Source of the DNA: Dyadobacter sp. 50-39
GTDB taxonomy: Bacteria; Bacteroidota; Bacteroidia; Cytophagales; Spirosomataceae
Assembly (NCBI GenBank): GCA_001898145.1
Contig: MKSR01000017.1
Location: 102,430-166,429, forward strand
Reading direction: 5' to 3'
DNA: 64,000 nt
The translations under genes and the position numbers were made by a program. Shown one piece after another: positions 16,653 to 25,919 of the stretch. The notes under the pieces were generated by a model that saw nothing but the letters and a program-made list of their open reading frames with translations, ran no database searches and was not told the origin of the DNA. The stretch's first letter is position 1, and every line of letters begins with the position of its first letter.

Positions 16653-16865
16653 ATGCAGTCCTCCATCACCACAACCAAAAAACAATGCAGCGGAGATCAA
16701 TGGAGCTCCGTCATTCCTTCTCTTATTTCCACTTCTATGGGCGGCGCGGTCATTGGCGGCACCATAGCCCACATCTCCGGCGCGCTCGCCGGTGGGGCAT
16801 TCGGGATCGTGATCGCGCTCTGCTCCGAATACAGAACCCGCAAAGCTTCCATCACCAGGAACTGA
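16653..16865 (+). CDS. Small glycine-rich membrane protein
   Basis: 70 residues from ATG 16653. The centre is one hydrophobic, glycine-zipper-like stretch (MGGAVIGGTIAHISGALAGG), so it should sit in the membrane. A TACCTTTG -7-like box lies at 16607-16614. It is followed after 7 bp by another small membrane protein and the two likely form an operon. No family is recognised; glycine-zipper helices often oligomerise. Confidence 0.55.
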   Translation: MQSSITTTKKQCSGDQWSSVIPSLISTSMGGAVIGGTIAHISGALAGGAFGIVIALCSEYRTRKASITRN

Positions 16866-16872
16866 TCCTGCC

Positions 16873-17202
16873 TTGGTTGACGTGCTGAATTCGATTGTCA
16901 GGGATGTTCTTGCTCCCAGGATCATCTTTGTACTGGCCGGCCTGGGAAGCATTGCGTATCTGTTCACCTTCTGGTTTCAGAATCGTTTCATTCAAACCAA
17001 TCTCCCCGATCTGATCAGCACGGGGTTTCAGATTGTGTCGATCAGCAGCGGCTTCAAGTTGGTGCTGCACGTATTTATAGAATTGTGCAGGCCAGAAGCT
17101 GTTATGGAAATGGATAAATTCTATACCGGCTACGGCGGTGCAGCGGTTTTTTGGATTTCAATCACCACTCTGAAAAAACGTTTCAAAAATCCGGATTGCT
17201 AA
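16873..17202 (+). CDS. Small membrane protein, unknown function
   Basis: 109 residues from a TTG start 7 bp after the preceding small gene. There are two to three hydrophobic segments (IIFVLAGLGSIAYLFTFWF; STGFQIVSISSGFKLVLHVF; AVFWISITTL). No catalytic motif or known domain is recognised. The arrangement of two short membrane proteins in tandem is the only context. Confidence 0.55.
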   Translation: MVDVLNSIVRDVLAPRIIFVLAGLGSIAYLFTFWFQNRFIQTNLPDLISTGFQIVSISSGFKLVLHVFIELCRPEAVMEMDKFYTGYGGAAVFWISITTLKKRFKNPDC

Positions 17203-17289
17203 CTGAATCACCGTTTTGCAAAGTCAATTCCCTGTTATCCGAACCAATGAAATACCCGTTGTTGTTGCCAGAGGATAAACACGACAAAA

Positions 17290-17790
17290 ATGGGTAACCG
17301 CTTCAAAACAATCGCTTCTCCGACGGGCACGCTTACGCTCATTGCCAGCGAAAAAGGGTTGAGGGCAGTGCTTTGGGACTACGATCCTGAAAAATCAGGC
17401 ATCGAATGCGGTGTTGAAGCCCCAAATGACCCGTTACTGCTGGAAACTGAGAAACAGCTGAACGAATATTTTACCAAAAAACGAAAAACCTTCGAGCTTG
17501 ACCTTGACTTCGTAGGGAGCGATTTCCAGATACAGGTCTGGGAGGCCATGCTTACGATCCCATTCGGCGAAACCAGGACCTATGGCGACATTGCCCGGCA
17601 GATCGGCAACCCCGATTCGGTGCGTGCCGTGGGCGGAGCCGCCAACAAAAACCCTATTCCGATCATCGCGCCCTGCCACCGTGTGGTGGGAGCAAACGGC
17701 AAACTGGTCGGTTTCGGCGGCGGGCTTCCCAATAAAGCGCTGCTCCTTGAACTGGAAGCGCCTTATCGGCAAACCACTTTATTTGATTAA
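17290..17790 (+). CDS. ogt: Methylated-DNA--protein-cysteine methyltransferase
   Basis: 166 residues. The active-site motif IIAPCHRVVG places the methyl-accepting Cys at 129. The HTH-type DNA-binding part (FQIQVWEAMLTIPFGETRTYGDIARQIG) and GGAANKNPIP are typical of Ogt/MGMT. Function by family: irreversible transfer of alkyl groups from O6-methylguanine to the protein in direct DNA repair. It lacks the AdaA/AraC domains, so it is of Ogt type. It stands alone and is on the same strand as the ABC-F gene downstream. Confidence 0.95.
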   Translation: MGNRFKTIASPTGTLTLIASEKGLRAVLWDYDPEKSGIECGVEAPNDPLLLETEKQLNEYFTKKRKTFELDLDFVGSDFQIQVWEAMLTIPFGETRTYGDIARQIGNPDSVRAVGGAANKNPIPIIAPCHRVVGANGKLVGFGGGLPNKALLLELEAPYRQTTLFD

Positions 17791-17970
17791 GATATGCTTA
17801 GTAAATGGTAACCGATAGTTAATCTATTACGCTTTCGGGATTTATTTTTACCTTTGCTGCATTATTCACCAACCATAAACACCAGGTGTAAGAGACCATT
17901 TCTTTCAGGAAAATAAATGCATGCGGCCGTGATGGCGGCTGCTATTATTCATTCTCAAAAGAAGTTTCTT

Positions 17971-19572
17971 ATGCTTTTTCTTCAAGGTGTTACCTATGCA
18001 CACCCTAACCGGGATGTGCTGTTTTCTGATATTCATCTTACTGTAAATAAACAGGATAAGATCGCGCTGATCGGCAACAACGGCTCGGGTAAGTCGACTT
18101 TGCTGGGTATTCTGGCGGGCAGGCTGCAACCCTCTTCCGGAACAGCCGGCGCTGATTCAAAGCCCTATTTCGTACCCCAGCTGTTCGGACAATACAATGC
18201 GCTCACAGTCGCCGAAGCATTAGGCATTCACGAGAAGCTGCTGGCGCTTAAAGAAATCCTGGAAGGGCATTTGACGGACATCAACCTCGAATTGCTCGAC
18301 GACGACTGGGGAATCGAAGAACGGTGCCAGGAGGCATTTGCACATTGGCAACTGCCCGAAATTGCGCTTTCGTCACCCATGTCGGCGTTGAGCGGCGGCC
18401 AAAAGACCAAGGTTTTCCTGGCTGGTATCATGATCCACGAGCCGGAGATTGTGTTACTCGACGAGCCCAGTAACCACCTCGATGCGCCGGGCAGGGCGCT
18501 GCTGTACGACTATATCCGTTCCACGGGTCATACGCTCGTGGTGGTAAGTCATGACAGGTCGCTGCTGAACCTGCTCCCAACGGTGTGCGAGCTTGGCAGA
18601 CGCGGCATTACGGTCTATGGCGGGAATTACGATTTTTACAAAGCACAAAAATCAGCCGAAAATGGAGCATTGAGCCTTGAAATGAAAGCCAAGGAAAAGG
18701 CGTTTCGGAAGGCCAGGGAGGTGGAACGGGAGTCGATCGAGCGGCAACAAAAGCTCGATGCCCGCGGCAAGAAGAAGCAGGAAAAGGCCGGGCTACCCAC
18801 GATCGTCCAGAATGCATTCCGTAATAATGCGGAGCGAAGTACAGCCCGCATGAAGGGTATTCATGCCGAAAAGGTGGGCGGGATCTCACAGGAACTGAGC
18901 CAATTGCGCAGTGAAATGCCGGGTATCGATAAAATGAAGGTCGATTTTGACAATTCCGCACTGCATAAAGGCAAAATACTCGTCACCGCCGACCATGTCA
19001 ATTTTGCCTACGGAGAGCGGCCGCTTTGGCAAGAGAACCTGGATTTCCGGATCACCAGTGGCGAGCGAATAGCCATCAAAGGCGCTAACGGATCCGGGAA
19101 AACGACGTTGATACGCATGATTCTCGGTGAATTGTCCCCTGCTACGGGGGCTGTCGAGCGGGCAGATTTTAAAGCAGTTTACATAGACCAGGATTATTCA
19201 CTGATCGACAATGCATTGAGCGTCTACGAGCAAGCGCAAAAATTCAATTCGGGCATTTTGCAGGAACACGATATCAAGATCCGGCTGAACCGGTTTCTCT
19301 TTACGCGGGAATACTGGGATAAACCGTGCGCTGGCCTTAGCGGCGGCGAAAAGATGCGGTTAATGCTTTGCTCGCTGGCTGTGGCCACACAAGCGCCCGA
19401 TATGATCATCCTCGACGAGCCGACCAACAATCTCGACATCCAGAACATCGGCATTCTCACGGCGGCGATCAACGAATACCGGGGAACGCTGCTGGTCGTT
19501 TCCCATGATGTTCATTTTCTGGGAGAAATCGGCATAGAGCGTGAGATGGAGCCAGGCTCATTCTCCACTTAG
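17971..19572 (+). CDS. ABC-F family ATPase (ribosome-associated)
   Basis: 533 residues from ATG 17971 (MLFLQGVTYAHPNRDV); an 18-residue upstream extension lacks homology. There are two ABC domains and no membrane helices. The first has Walker A GNNGSGKST, signature LSGGQKTK and Walker B VLLDEPSNHLD; the second has GANGSGKTT, LSGGEKMRL and IILDEPTNNLD. The charged interdomain linker (~245-330, KAREVERESIERQQKLDARG) is the P-site tRNA interaction motif region of ABC-F proteins. Members act on the ribosome in translation quality control or antibiotic (MLS/pleuromutilin) protection, and which applies here is uncertain. A TACCTTTG box lies at 17849-17856 about 115 bp upstream, leaving a leader that could hold an attenuator. 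Confidence 0.93.
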   Translation: MLFLQGVTYAHPNRDVLFSDIHLTVNKQDKIALIGNNGSGKSTLLGILAGRLQPSSGTAGADSKPYFVPQLFGQYNALTVAEALGIHEKLLALKEILEGHLTDINLELLDDDWGIEERCQEAFAHWQLPEIALSSPMSALSGGQKTKVFLAGIMIHEPEIVLLDEPSNHLDAPGRALLYDYIRSTGHTLVVVSHDRSLLNLLPTVCELGRRGITVYGGNYDFYKAQKSAENGALSLEMKAKEKAFRKAREVERESIERQQKLDARGKKKQEKAGLPTIVQNAFRNNAERSTARMKGIHAEKVGGISQELSQLRSEMPGIDKMKVDFDNSALHKGKILVTADHVNFAYGERPLWQENLDFRITSGERIAIKGANGSGKTTLIRMILGELSPATGAVERADFKAVYIDQDYSLIDNALSVYEQAQKFNSGILQEHDIKIRLNRFLFTREYWDKPCAGLSGGEKMRLMLCSLAVATQAPDMIILDEPTNNLDIQNIGILTAAINEYRGTLLVVSHDVHFLGEIGIEREMEPGSFST

Positions 19573-19609
19573 CCTGCATTCCTTTATATTTAACCCAAAA
19601 ACCAATACA

Positions 19610-20524
19610 ATGCTGGATATAGTAATCGAAGCGCGGAAAGCGGCTATCAGCGAGTCGGTGATGGTGAAACGGATACTCCCTTTTCGTCTCCGGCGGATGG
19701 TCGGGCCTTTTATTTTTATGGATCATGCAGGGCCGCTGGGCACTGTTCCGGCCGACCCGTCGGCGATGGATGTACTGCCGCACCCGCATATCGGGCTTTC
19801 GACGGTCAGCTATCTCTTCGACGGGCAGGTCACGCACCGCGATAGCACCGGGGCGCAGCAGATCATCAAGCCCGGAGAAGTGAACTGGATGACTGCCGGA
19901 AGCGGTATCGCGCATTCGGAGCGTTTCGAAGATCCTGCGGCGCTGGCCGGCGGCCTGGAAATGATCCAGACATGGGTGGGATTGCCCGAAAAAGATGAAG
20001 AATCGGCGCCCGCATTCCGGAATTATGCTCAAAACGAGCTGCCCGTTTTCACGGATAAGGGCGTGTGGATGCGGCTCATTGCGGGCGATGCATTTGGGTT
20101 ACAGAATGGCGTCGAAACGCATTCTCCGCTTTTTTACCTCCACGTAGTGCTGGAAGCCGGGGCGACATTCCGTATGCCGGATGGCTATGCCGAGCGGGCG
20201 ATTTATGTGGTGAAAGGATCGGTGGAGACCGGAGGGCATTTTTACCAACCGGGAAAAATGCTGGTCTTTAACAAGCATGCAGAGCCGGCCATTAAGGCGC
20301 GTGAAAATACGACACTGATGCTCCTCGGCGGCGAACCGCTCGGGGAGCGCTTCATCTGGTGGAACTTCGTTTCGTCCCGGAAAGAGCGCATCGAACAAGC
20401 CAAGGAAGATTGGAAACAAGGCCGCATTCAGCTCCCGCCCGCCGACGACCACGAATTTATACCACTGCCCGAGGACTATTCACGACCGGCAGGCGCCCCT
20501 CCCCGGCCAGAACCGCTTTCCTGA
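19610..20524 (+). CDS. Pirin family protein
   Basis: 304 residues from ATG 19610 (MLDIVIEARK); upstream in-frame codons overlap the ABC-F gene and were left out. It is a bicupin. The metal-binding histidines are in LPHPHIGLSTVSYLFDG and QVTHRDS, and the WMTAGSGIAHSE motif is characteristic of pirins. Family members are nuclear cofactors in animals and quercetin 2,3-dioxygenases or redox regulators in bacteria; the substrate is not predictable. It is convergent with an AraC regulator and separated from it by a hairpin. Confidence 0.93.
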   Translation: MLDIVIEARKAAISESVMVKRILPFRLRRMVGPFIFMDHAGPLGTVPADPSAMDVLPHPHIGLSTVSYLFDGQVTHRDSTGAQQIIKPGEVNWMTAGSGIAHSERFEDPAALAGGLEMIQTWVGLPEKDEESAPAFRNYAQNELPVFTDKGVWMRLIAGDAFGLQNGVETHSPLFYLHVVLEAGATFRMPDGYAERAIYVVKGSVETGGHFYQPGKMLVFNKHAEPAIKARENTTLMLLGGEPLGERFIWWNFVSSRKERIEQAKEDWKQGRIQLPPADDHEFIPLPEDYSRPAGAPPRPEPLS

Positions 20525-20588
20525 TACTGGCTATCGCTTTGCGTGCTTCCGGGTTCTGTGAATGTCAGGAAATTGATCTTATTCGGCA

Positions 20589-20624
20589 CGAAGGCCCTGC
20601 AATCCACGGATTACAGGGCCTTCG
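20589..20624. terminator. Bidirectional terminator between pirin and AraC genes
   Basis: Long inverted repeat: cgaaggccctg / cagggccttcg with inner aatcc / ggatt pairs. It lies immediately before the convergent stop codon at 20627. Confidence 0.85.
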
Positions 20625-20626
20625 TA

Positions 20627-21445
20627 TCAGCCGGCGAGCCTGGACGGCGGTACGCCAAATGCCTTTTTGAATGCGAATGAGAAATGCGAGAGATCTTCAA
20701 AACCGATTTCCAGATAGACGTCGGAAGCGGCGCGGCCTTTTTCCTTGATCAGATAGTGTGCCTCCTGCAACCTTCGCTGCTGCAACCACCGGCTGGGTGA
20801 AGTGTGGAAAATATGTTCGAAATCACGCTTGAATGTAGCCAGACTGCGCCCCGTCAGGTAAGCGAAACGATTCATCTGCACATTGAAATGGAAGTTCTTG
20901 TTCATGAACGCTTCCAGGTCGATCTTACCGGGCTCGCTGAAATCAAACAATATATCTCGCATCACCGGCGATGTACGAAGCAATATCATAATGGCCTCCC
21001 GGACTTTCAGGGCTTGCAGGCCTGCGTCGATCAGCTGGTCGTCCTCGCTATACGGCATCAGCGAATCCATAAACCCCTTTAAGAGACTGCCGCCATTCAA
21101 TGCGAAGATCGGCCCCGCATCCTGGCCTCGCTGATGATCGGCCCTGTAACCATGCTCCATCGCGAAACTTCGCAGCGTTTCCTGGTCGAGGTATACGGAA
21201 ATGGATTTAAACACACCGTTTTCGGGAGGCTGCTTGATGAACTTCATGAGCTGGTTGCGCCGGATAAACCGGAAATCACCCTCCTTGAACACATACTCCT
21301 TTTCCCCGTTGTTGATCGTGAGCGTCCCGGAAATCTGGTAGCTGAACACGTGCTCGGGTGCAAACTGCTCCCCCTCGCGGTTCCTGGTAAAATAACAAGA
21401 ATACGCGATGGGAGATGATTGTTTATTAGACTTCGGATCGGCCAT
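20627..21445 (-). CDS. AraC-family transcriptional regulator
   Basis: 272 residues from ATG 21445. The N-terminal cupin-like sensing part includes GTLTINNGEKEYVFKEGDFRFIRRNQLMKF. The C-terminal AraC double HTH (~170-272) has FNVQMNRFAYLTGRSLATFKRDFEHIFHTSPSRWLQQRRL and ASDVYLEIGFEDLSHFSFAFKKAFGVPPS. It begins 15 bp downstream of the stop of an SDR oxidoreductase on the same strand, so the two are likely one operon with the regulator controlling the oxidoreductase. The ligand is unknown. Confidence 0.92.
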   Translation of the reverse strand: MADPKSNKQSSPIAYSCYFTRNREGEQFAPEHVFSYQISGTLTINNGEKEYVFKEGDFRFIRRNQLMKFIKQPPENGVFKSISVYLDQETLRSFAMEHGYRADHQRGQDAGPIFALNGGSLLKGFMDSLMPYSEDDQLIDAGLQALKVREAIMILLRTSPVMRDILFDFSEPGKIDLEAFMNKNFHFNVQMNRFAYLTGRSLATFKRDFEHIFHTSPSRWLQQRRLQEAHYLIKEKGRAASDVYLEIGFEDLSHFSFAFKKAFGVPPSRLAG

Positions 21446-21460
21446 GAACAAAGTTAGAAA

Positions 21461-22354
21461 TTATGCGTCCTTTTTGCTTCCGGTATACCACTTACCCATC
21501 GTCGTTTCGAGAAAGTTCTCCGACTCATGATGGTCGGTCGAAAGGCTCACATGCTCCCATTCTTCCATTTCCGCCTTCCGGGCTTCGTCGGCGCTTTTCA
21601 GTATGCCGATCGCCTCGCTTCCCAGTATGAGGTGCACCGGCGGCGCGGGGTGTGCGGCCAATGCCACCATGACCTCCGCTGCCCGGTCGGGATCTCCCAC
21701 GGGTACGAATCGGCCTGATTTGAAAAAGTCCGTACGCTGGTTCACCATTTCGTAGCCCTCGATTTCACGGGCATATGTCATGGACGCCCCGGCCCAATCC
21801 GTGCGAAAGCCGCCTGGCTCGACACTGGTAACGTGGATACCCAGCGGCCGCACCTCTTTGGCCAGCGCCTCCGTAAAACCGCTTAACCCGAACTTGGCTG
21901 CCTGATACATGGTAAGGCCCGGATTGCCGACACGCCCTCCGATCGAACTGATTTGCAGAATACGGCCACTCCCCTGCCCGCGCATGTACGGCAGCACGGC
22001 CCGGGTGATCTCGATCGGCGCGTAAAGATTGGTTTCCAGCTGGCTGCGCACCTGCTCTTCGGTATATGCCTCCGCGGCGCCGATAATGCCGAAGCCCGCG
22101 TTATTGACCAGCACATCTATGCGCCCGAAATGAGCCACGGCCTCGGCCACCACATGGTAAACCTGCTCATAATCGGTTACGTCCAGCGCTACCGGGTAAA
22201 CCTGGTCGCCGTATTGCGCCGCCAGTTCATCCAGCTGCGCGGTGTTGCGGGCAGTGGCTACCAGTTTATCACCGCTTTTCAGAACTGCTTCTGCAAGGCT
22301 GCGTCCCAATCCGCGGGAGCTGCCTGTAATGAACCATACTTTTGTCATTGTCAT
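21461..22354 (-). CDS. SDR-family NAD(P)-dependent oxidoreductase
   Basis: 297 residues from ATG 22354 (a second ATG at codon 3 is equally possible). It is a classical short-chain dehydrogenase: cofactor motif TGSSRGLGR at the N-terminus, NNAG in VLVNNAGFGIIGAA, and catalytic Ser (ISSIGG) and Tyr-xxx-Lys (YQAAKFG). The PGGFRTDW segment follows as usual. Function by family: oxidation or reduction of an alcohol/ketone with NAD(P); the substrate is unknown. It is followed by an AraC regulator 15 bp downstream. Confidence 0.93.
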   Translation of the reverse strand: MTMTKVWFITGSSRGLGRSLAEAVLKSGDKLVATARNTAQLDELAAQYGDQVYPVALDVTDYEQVYHVVAEAVAHFGRIDVLVNNAGFGIIGAAEAYTEEQVRSQLETNLYAPIEITRAVLPYMRGQGSGRILQISSIGGRVGNPGLTMYQAAKFGLSGFTEALAKEVRPLGIHVTSVEPGGFRTDWAGASMTYAREIEGYEMVNQRTDFFKSGRFVPVGDPDRAAEVMVALAAHPAPPVHLILGSEAIGILKSADEARKAEMEEWEHVSLSTDHHESENFLETTMGKWYTGSKKDA

Positions 22355-22437
22355 CGTGTTTTAAGTACAATGCAAAAGTACCCTACACCGCGGCTGCCAA
22401 CTTTGCTGAAAAGCTCAGAGTTACTTTGTTCAAAAGC

Positions 22438-23115
22438 TCACTGCTTCAATACATAGAAGAAGATTTCCGTCCGGATCTGGAAACCGAGCGACTCGTATAC
22501 GCCTATTGCCCGGGCATTGTCCGTTCGCACGTGCAGAAATGGCTGTTCCCCGGCTTGCTGGATGCGGTTTACCTGGCGTAGCAGCAAATGCCGCGCATAA
22601 CCTTTTCCCAAATGATCGGGGTGGGTGCAAACCGCGCTGAATTCCGCATAACCTTCGGGATGCATCCGCTGGCCGGCCATGGCTACCAGCCTGGCGTTTT
22701 CGAATATGCCTTCATAATGTCCGAAGCGGATCGTCTCTGTCGAGAATGGACCGGGAACGGTAAGGCCTGTCAACGCGAGCATTTCCGGAACGTGTTCTGT
22801 GGTGAGCGGAACCGTCACCGGGCCATCGGATACGGGCATGGGTTTGCCCTGGTAAAGCATCTGATAGCCGGGCACAGCCGCCACCTTCCGCCACGGACGC
22901 GGGATTCCCACATTTTCATTACTGACGAATATGACATTATTGTCAAAAGGAATGGCTTCATGCAGCGCCGGCAGGCCATCCAATGCCGGCCCTTCTACGG
23001 CCACAAACGGAGACACTTCCGGCAAAAAATAGGCAGATCCTTCCTGTATGGAGCCGAGCGCACGATTGTGAGTGCGCAGCGCATGCCACGCGGGGTTGTC
23101 GAGGATTTGTTTCAT
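22438..23115 (-). CDS. GNAT-family N-acetyltransferase
   Basis: 225 residues. The C-terminal half has the acetyl-CoA-binding GNAT core: AEFSAVCTHPDHLGKGYARHLLLRQVNRI (Q/R-x-x-G-x-G/A-like loop) and NARAIGVYESLGFQIR. This is the FR47-like subgroup. The N-terminal ~90 residues are a separate domain, probably for the substrate. Function by family: acetyl transfer from acetyl-CoA to an amine of unknown identity. It is monocistronic. Confidence 0.9.
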   Translation of the reverse strand: MKQILDNPAWHALRTHNRALGSIQEGSAYFLPEVSPFVAVEGPALDGLPALHEAIPFDNNVIFVSNENVGIPRPWRKVAAVPGYQMLYQGKPMPVSDGPVTVPLTTEHVPEMLALTGLTVPGPFSTETIRFGHYEGIFENARLVAMAGQRMHPEGYAEFSAVCTHPDHLGKGYARHLLLRQVNRIQQAGEQPFLHVRTDNARAIGVYESLGFQIRTEIFFYVLKQ

Positions 23116-23217
23116 TTCAAACAGTCAAGTGGCAGGCTGGTCAATCACAGTTGCCTGCATGTGTCATCACCAACAACCGACGCATTTCCTTGGTTGCACG
23201 TTTTGGAATAAAACAAA

Positions 23218-23250
23218 AAAAGTGGCCGCCATGAACGGGCAGCCACTTTT
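23218..23250 (-). terminator. Hairpin terminator (minus strand)
   Basis: 9-bp stem aaaagtggc / gccactttt with a 15-nt loop. On the minus strand it is followed by a T-rich run, so it fits as the terminator of the AraC gene ending at 23446. The rest of the 330-bp gap 23116-23445 shows no gene. Confidence 0.65.
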
Positions 23251-23445
23251 GCCAAAACACACGAAAACACTATTCGAAACAGAAGGCCGCAAAGCCATGT
23301 CATACAAATCAAAACAGGTCATCACCCCTGTATTTGCATATGCAAAAAATCTTATTACAAATTTCAGGAAAACAGAACGGAATGGTTCGCACGATCTGTC
23401 CGAAGGTTAGGACAATCTGAACATCCTGTAAAAGTACCTTAACTA

Positions 23446-24306
23446 CTACCGGGCGCCGGCGCGGAATTCTTCGGGCGTCAGGCCGGTCTGCTTTTTGAAG
23501 AAACGGGCAAAATACGACTGGTCGCTAAACCCTAAGCCATAGGCGATTTCCTTTACCGAATGCTGGCGGTGAAACAATTCCCGCTTGGCTTCGATGAGCA
23601 TCAGGCGATAGAGCAGCTTGCTCACCGTCGTCCCCATTTTCTCGCGGAGCAGCTCATTCACCCGTTTGGGCGTAAGGCCGATTTCACGAGCATAGAATGC
23701 GGCCGATTTTTCCTGCCGGTAGTGCTTTTGCATCAATTGAAAGAGCCTTACCAGCCGATGATCTTCCGCCCCCGACATCCTGTGGTTATGCATGCCGAAG
23801 CGGTGCAGATGGGTAAGAAAGGCCGTTGTGTATTTCAAAAGCAAGGCTGTATCGGCAGCGCCGGCACATTCCAGGAGAATGAGGTCGAACAGCCGGGACA
23901 GCGGTTCCTGCATGGCATCGGGTATGGCGAAGGCTACGTTTTCAAAAGGTAAAAAAAGCTGGCGAAAATGCGGCTCTTCGATCCGGTCGAAAATGTCGTG
24001 TGCGAATACGATCGTCCGTGCGCGCGGAAGCGTGGGGGAAGGAATGGAATGAACCTGGTTAGGCGCGAGGAGAAATACCTCGTTGGCTTTCACCGGGAAC
24101 GACTCGAAGTCAATATGGTGCGTACCGCCGGTTTCCGAGAACCACACGATGGCAAAAAAACTGATGCGGTGGCTAGGCGCATGATCGCCCAATGCAAGGC
24201 CCTTATCCGACGCCATAAAGCGGGAACGCGGCAATTCATGCAGCGGGAAATCGGTATGTTGCGCCATGTTGGCCGGGTTATGAGCATGCAGGCGCACCGG
24301 GAGCAT
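23446..24306 (-). CDS. AraC-family transcriptional regulator (second)
   Basis: 286 residues from ATG 24306; ATG 24267 (MAQHTDFPLHEL) is an alternative. The N-terminal cupin-type domain contains HHIDFESFPVKANEVFLLAPNQVHSI. The C-terminal AraC HTH pair has FYAREIGLTPKRVNELLREKMGTTVSKLLYRLMLIEAKR and SVKEIAYGLGFSDQSYFARFFKKQTGLTPEEFR. It is divergent from the DUF6766 gene, with 87 bp between starts, and may control it; this is inferred from layout only. Confidence 0.92.
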   Translation of the reverse strand: MLPVRLHAHNPANMAQHTDFPLHELPRSRFMASDKGLALGDHAPSHRISFFAIVWFSETGGTHHIDFESFPVKANEVFLLAPNQVHSIPSPTLPRARTIVFAHDIFDRIEEPHFRQLFLPFENVAFAIPDAMQEPLSRLFDLILLECAGAADTALLLKYTTAFLTHLHRFGMHNHRMSGAEDHRLVRLFQLMQKHYRQEKSAAFYAREIGLTPKRVNELLREKMGTTVSKLLYRLMLIEAKRELFHRQHSVKEIAYGLGFSDQSYFARFFKKQTGLTPEEFRAGAR

Positions 24307-24393
24307 CCGGGCGCGTCGTGCAATTTACAAAGCCCGGATTAGCATGGCACGGTTTTCGCATTAGTATTTGGCGATTTTTAAACGCACACAGCC

Positions 24394-25065
24394 ATGTCGA
24401 AAAACAAATCGGATCGCTTTCTCTACCGCAACGGTCTTTCGATCGTCTTCACATCGTTGTTCTGTATAGCGATGGTCGCCCAGGCCGTTTTTGGCTGGAA
24501 ACAGCACAATCAGGAAGTGGAAGAACTGGGAGGCCAGGCGCTCGGAATGAGCGAGTACCTCACCAGCGGCCACTTTTTTTCGGCCACATTTGAAAACTTC
24601 CAAAGCGAGTTTCTGCAAATGTCCATGTACGTCTTACTAACGATTTCATTGCGGCAGATCGGTTCGGCGGAATCCAAAGATCTGGAAAAACCGGAAGAGG
24701 TGGACCGGAAACCCGACCCGGCCAGAACGGCCGCGCCCGGACCGGTGAAGCGCGGCGGGTGGCAGCTGCGGGTATATCAGCATTCGCTTTCCATCGCATT
24801 TGTAATCTTGTTCCTGATCAGCTGGGCAGGGCACCTTTACGGCAGCTTCACAGATTTCAATGATCAGCAGGTGCTTCGCGGGAAACCCCGTGAGGATCTG
24901 GCCACATTTCTGACCGAGCCGGAATTCTGGTTCGAAACATTTCAGAACTGGCAGAGCGAATTTTTGTCCGTGGCCTCCATCGTGATCCTGTCCATATTCC
25001 TGAGGCAGAAAGGCTCCCCCGAATCCAAACCCGTGGACGCGCCGAATATGGAAACCGGCAAATAG
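24394..25065 (+). CDS. DUF6766 family membrane protein with internal duplication
   Basis: 223 residues. Two halves of about 90 residues repeat the same layout: a short N-terminal turn, a helix (LSIVFTSLFCIAMVAQAVFG; LSIAFVILFLISWAGHLYG), a hydrophilic loop, F-x-x-N-(F/W)-QSEFL, a second helix, and S-LRQ-GS-ESK. This gives four membrane helices. The linker (~95-120) is charged and proline-rich. The family is DUF6766 with no established function. It is divergent from an AraC regulator and followed after 38 bp by a DUF72 gene. Confidence 0.85.
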   Translation: MSKNKSDRFLYRNGLSIVFTSLFCIAMVAQAVFGWKQHNQEVEELGGQALGMSEYLTSGHFFSATFENFQSEFLQMSMYVLLTISLRQIGSAESKDLEKPEEVDRKPDPARTAAPGPVKRGGWQLRVYQHSLSIAFVILFLISWAGHLYGSFTDFNDQQVLRGKPREDLATFLTEPEFWFETFQNWQSEFLSVASIVILSIFLRQKGSPESKPVDAPNMETGK

Positions 25066-25103
25066 GAAATTCCCGCGGATAAAGCAGATCGGACAATCAA
25101 CTT

Positions 25104-25859
25104 ATGACACAGCAGCGACTCTACATGGGGACCAGCGGACTGGTGCTTCCGTACAAAAACAGCCAGGCCTACCCACCGGCATTTGAGGGTTGGAGCAGGC
25201 TGCGTGTGTACGGTACGCTTTTCAACTCCATTGAAGTCAATTCTATTTTTTACAAACTTCCCAGGACATCCACGGTAGCCCAATGGAACGCGTCCGTGGG
25301 CGACGATTTCCGGTTTACATTCAAGCTCTGGAAACAGGTCACCCACAATAAGTCGCTGCACTTTGAGCAGCCCGACATCGATAAGTTCTTCGAAGTGATC
25401 GATGGAGCGGGTGATAAACAAGGATGCATTCTGATCCAGTTTCCTGCCTCTGTCAGGTTGCCATTGTATAAAAAAGTAGAAACCCTGCTGGAATGCATTC
25501 AGCAATCAAACCACAGGAACTGGCCGGTAGCCGTAGAATTCAGGCACGTTTCCTGCTACGATGATTCGGTATACGAGCTGCTGAATGCGTACAATGCGGC
25601 GATGGTCTTTCACGACAAGGCTGGAAGTGTGTCACCCCAACCCGACCTGGATGCGGCGCATGTATACCTGCGCTTTCACGGGCCCGACGGGAATTACAAA
25701 GGCAGCTACGACCAGGGCCTGCTGTTCGAGTACGCAGGCTACATTGCCGAATGGATGCGGGCCGGGAAGTCGGTGTATGTTTACTTCAATAACACGATGG
25801 GCGCTGCGGTGGAAAATCTGAGGACTCTTGAAAGGTTTCTCTCCGACTTTTCGAATTGA
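25104..25859 (+). CDS. DUF72 domain-containing protein (YecE family)
   Basis: 251 residues with a TIM-barrel-like DUF72 pattern: YMGTSGLVLPYKN at the start, FNSIEVNSIFYKLPR, FRFTFKLWKQVTH, CILIQFPASVRL, VAVEFRHVSCYDDSV, YLRFHGPDGNYKGSYD and VYVYFNNTMGAAVEN at the end. The biochemical function of the family is unknown. It is cytoplasmic and 38 bp downstream of the DUF6766 gene, so the two are probably co-transcribed. Confidence 0.92.
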   Translation: MTQQRLYMGTSGLVLPYKNSQAYPPAFEGWSRLRVYGTLFNSIEVNSIFYKLPRTSTVAQWNASVGDDFRFTFKLWKQVTHNKSLHFEQPDIDKFFEVIDGAGDKQGCILIQFPASVRLPLYKKVETLLECIQQSNHRNWPVAVEFRHVSCYDDSVYELLNAYNAAMVFHDKAGSVSPQPDLDAAHVYLRFHGPDGNYKGSYDQGLLFEYAGYIAEWMRAGKSVYVYFNNTMGAAVENLRTLERFLSDFSN

Positions 25860-25919
25860 TACTTGCCGGGCTAGTAAATTCCCAGCCGCCTTGTCCGTGC
25901 ACCATCGGCTTACGTTTTT

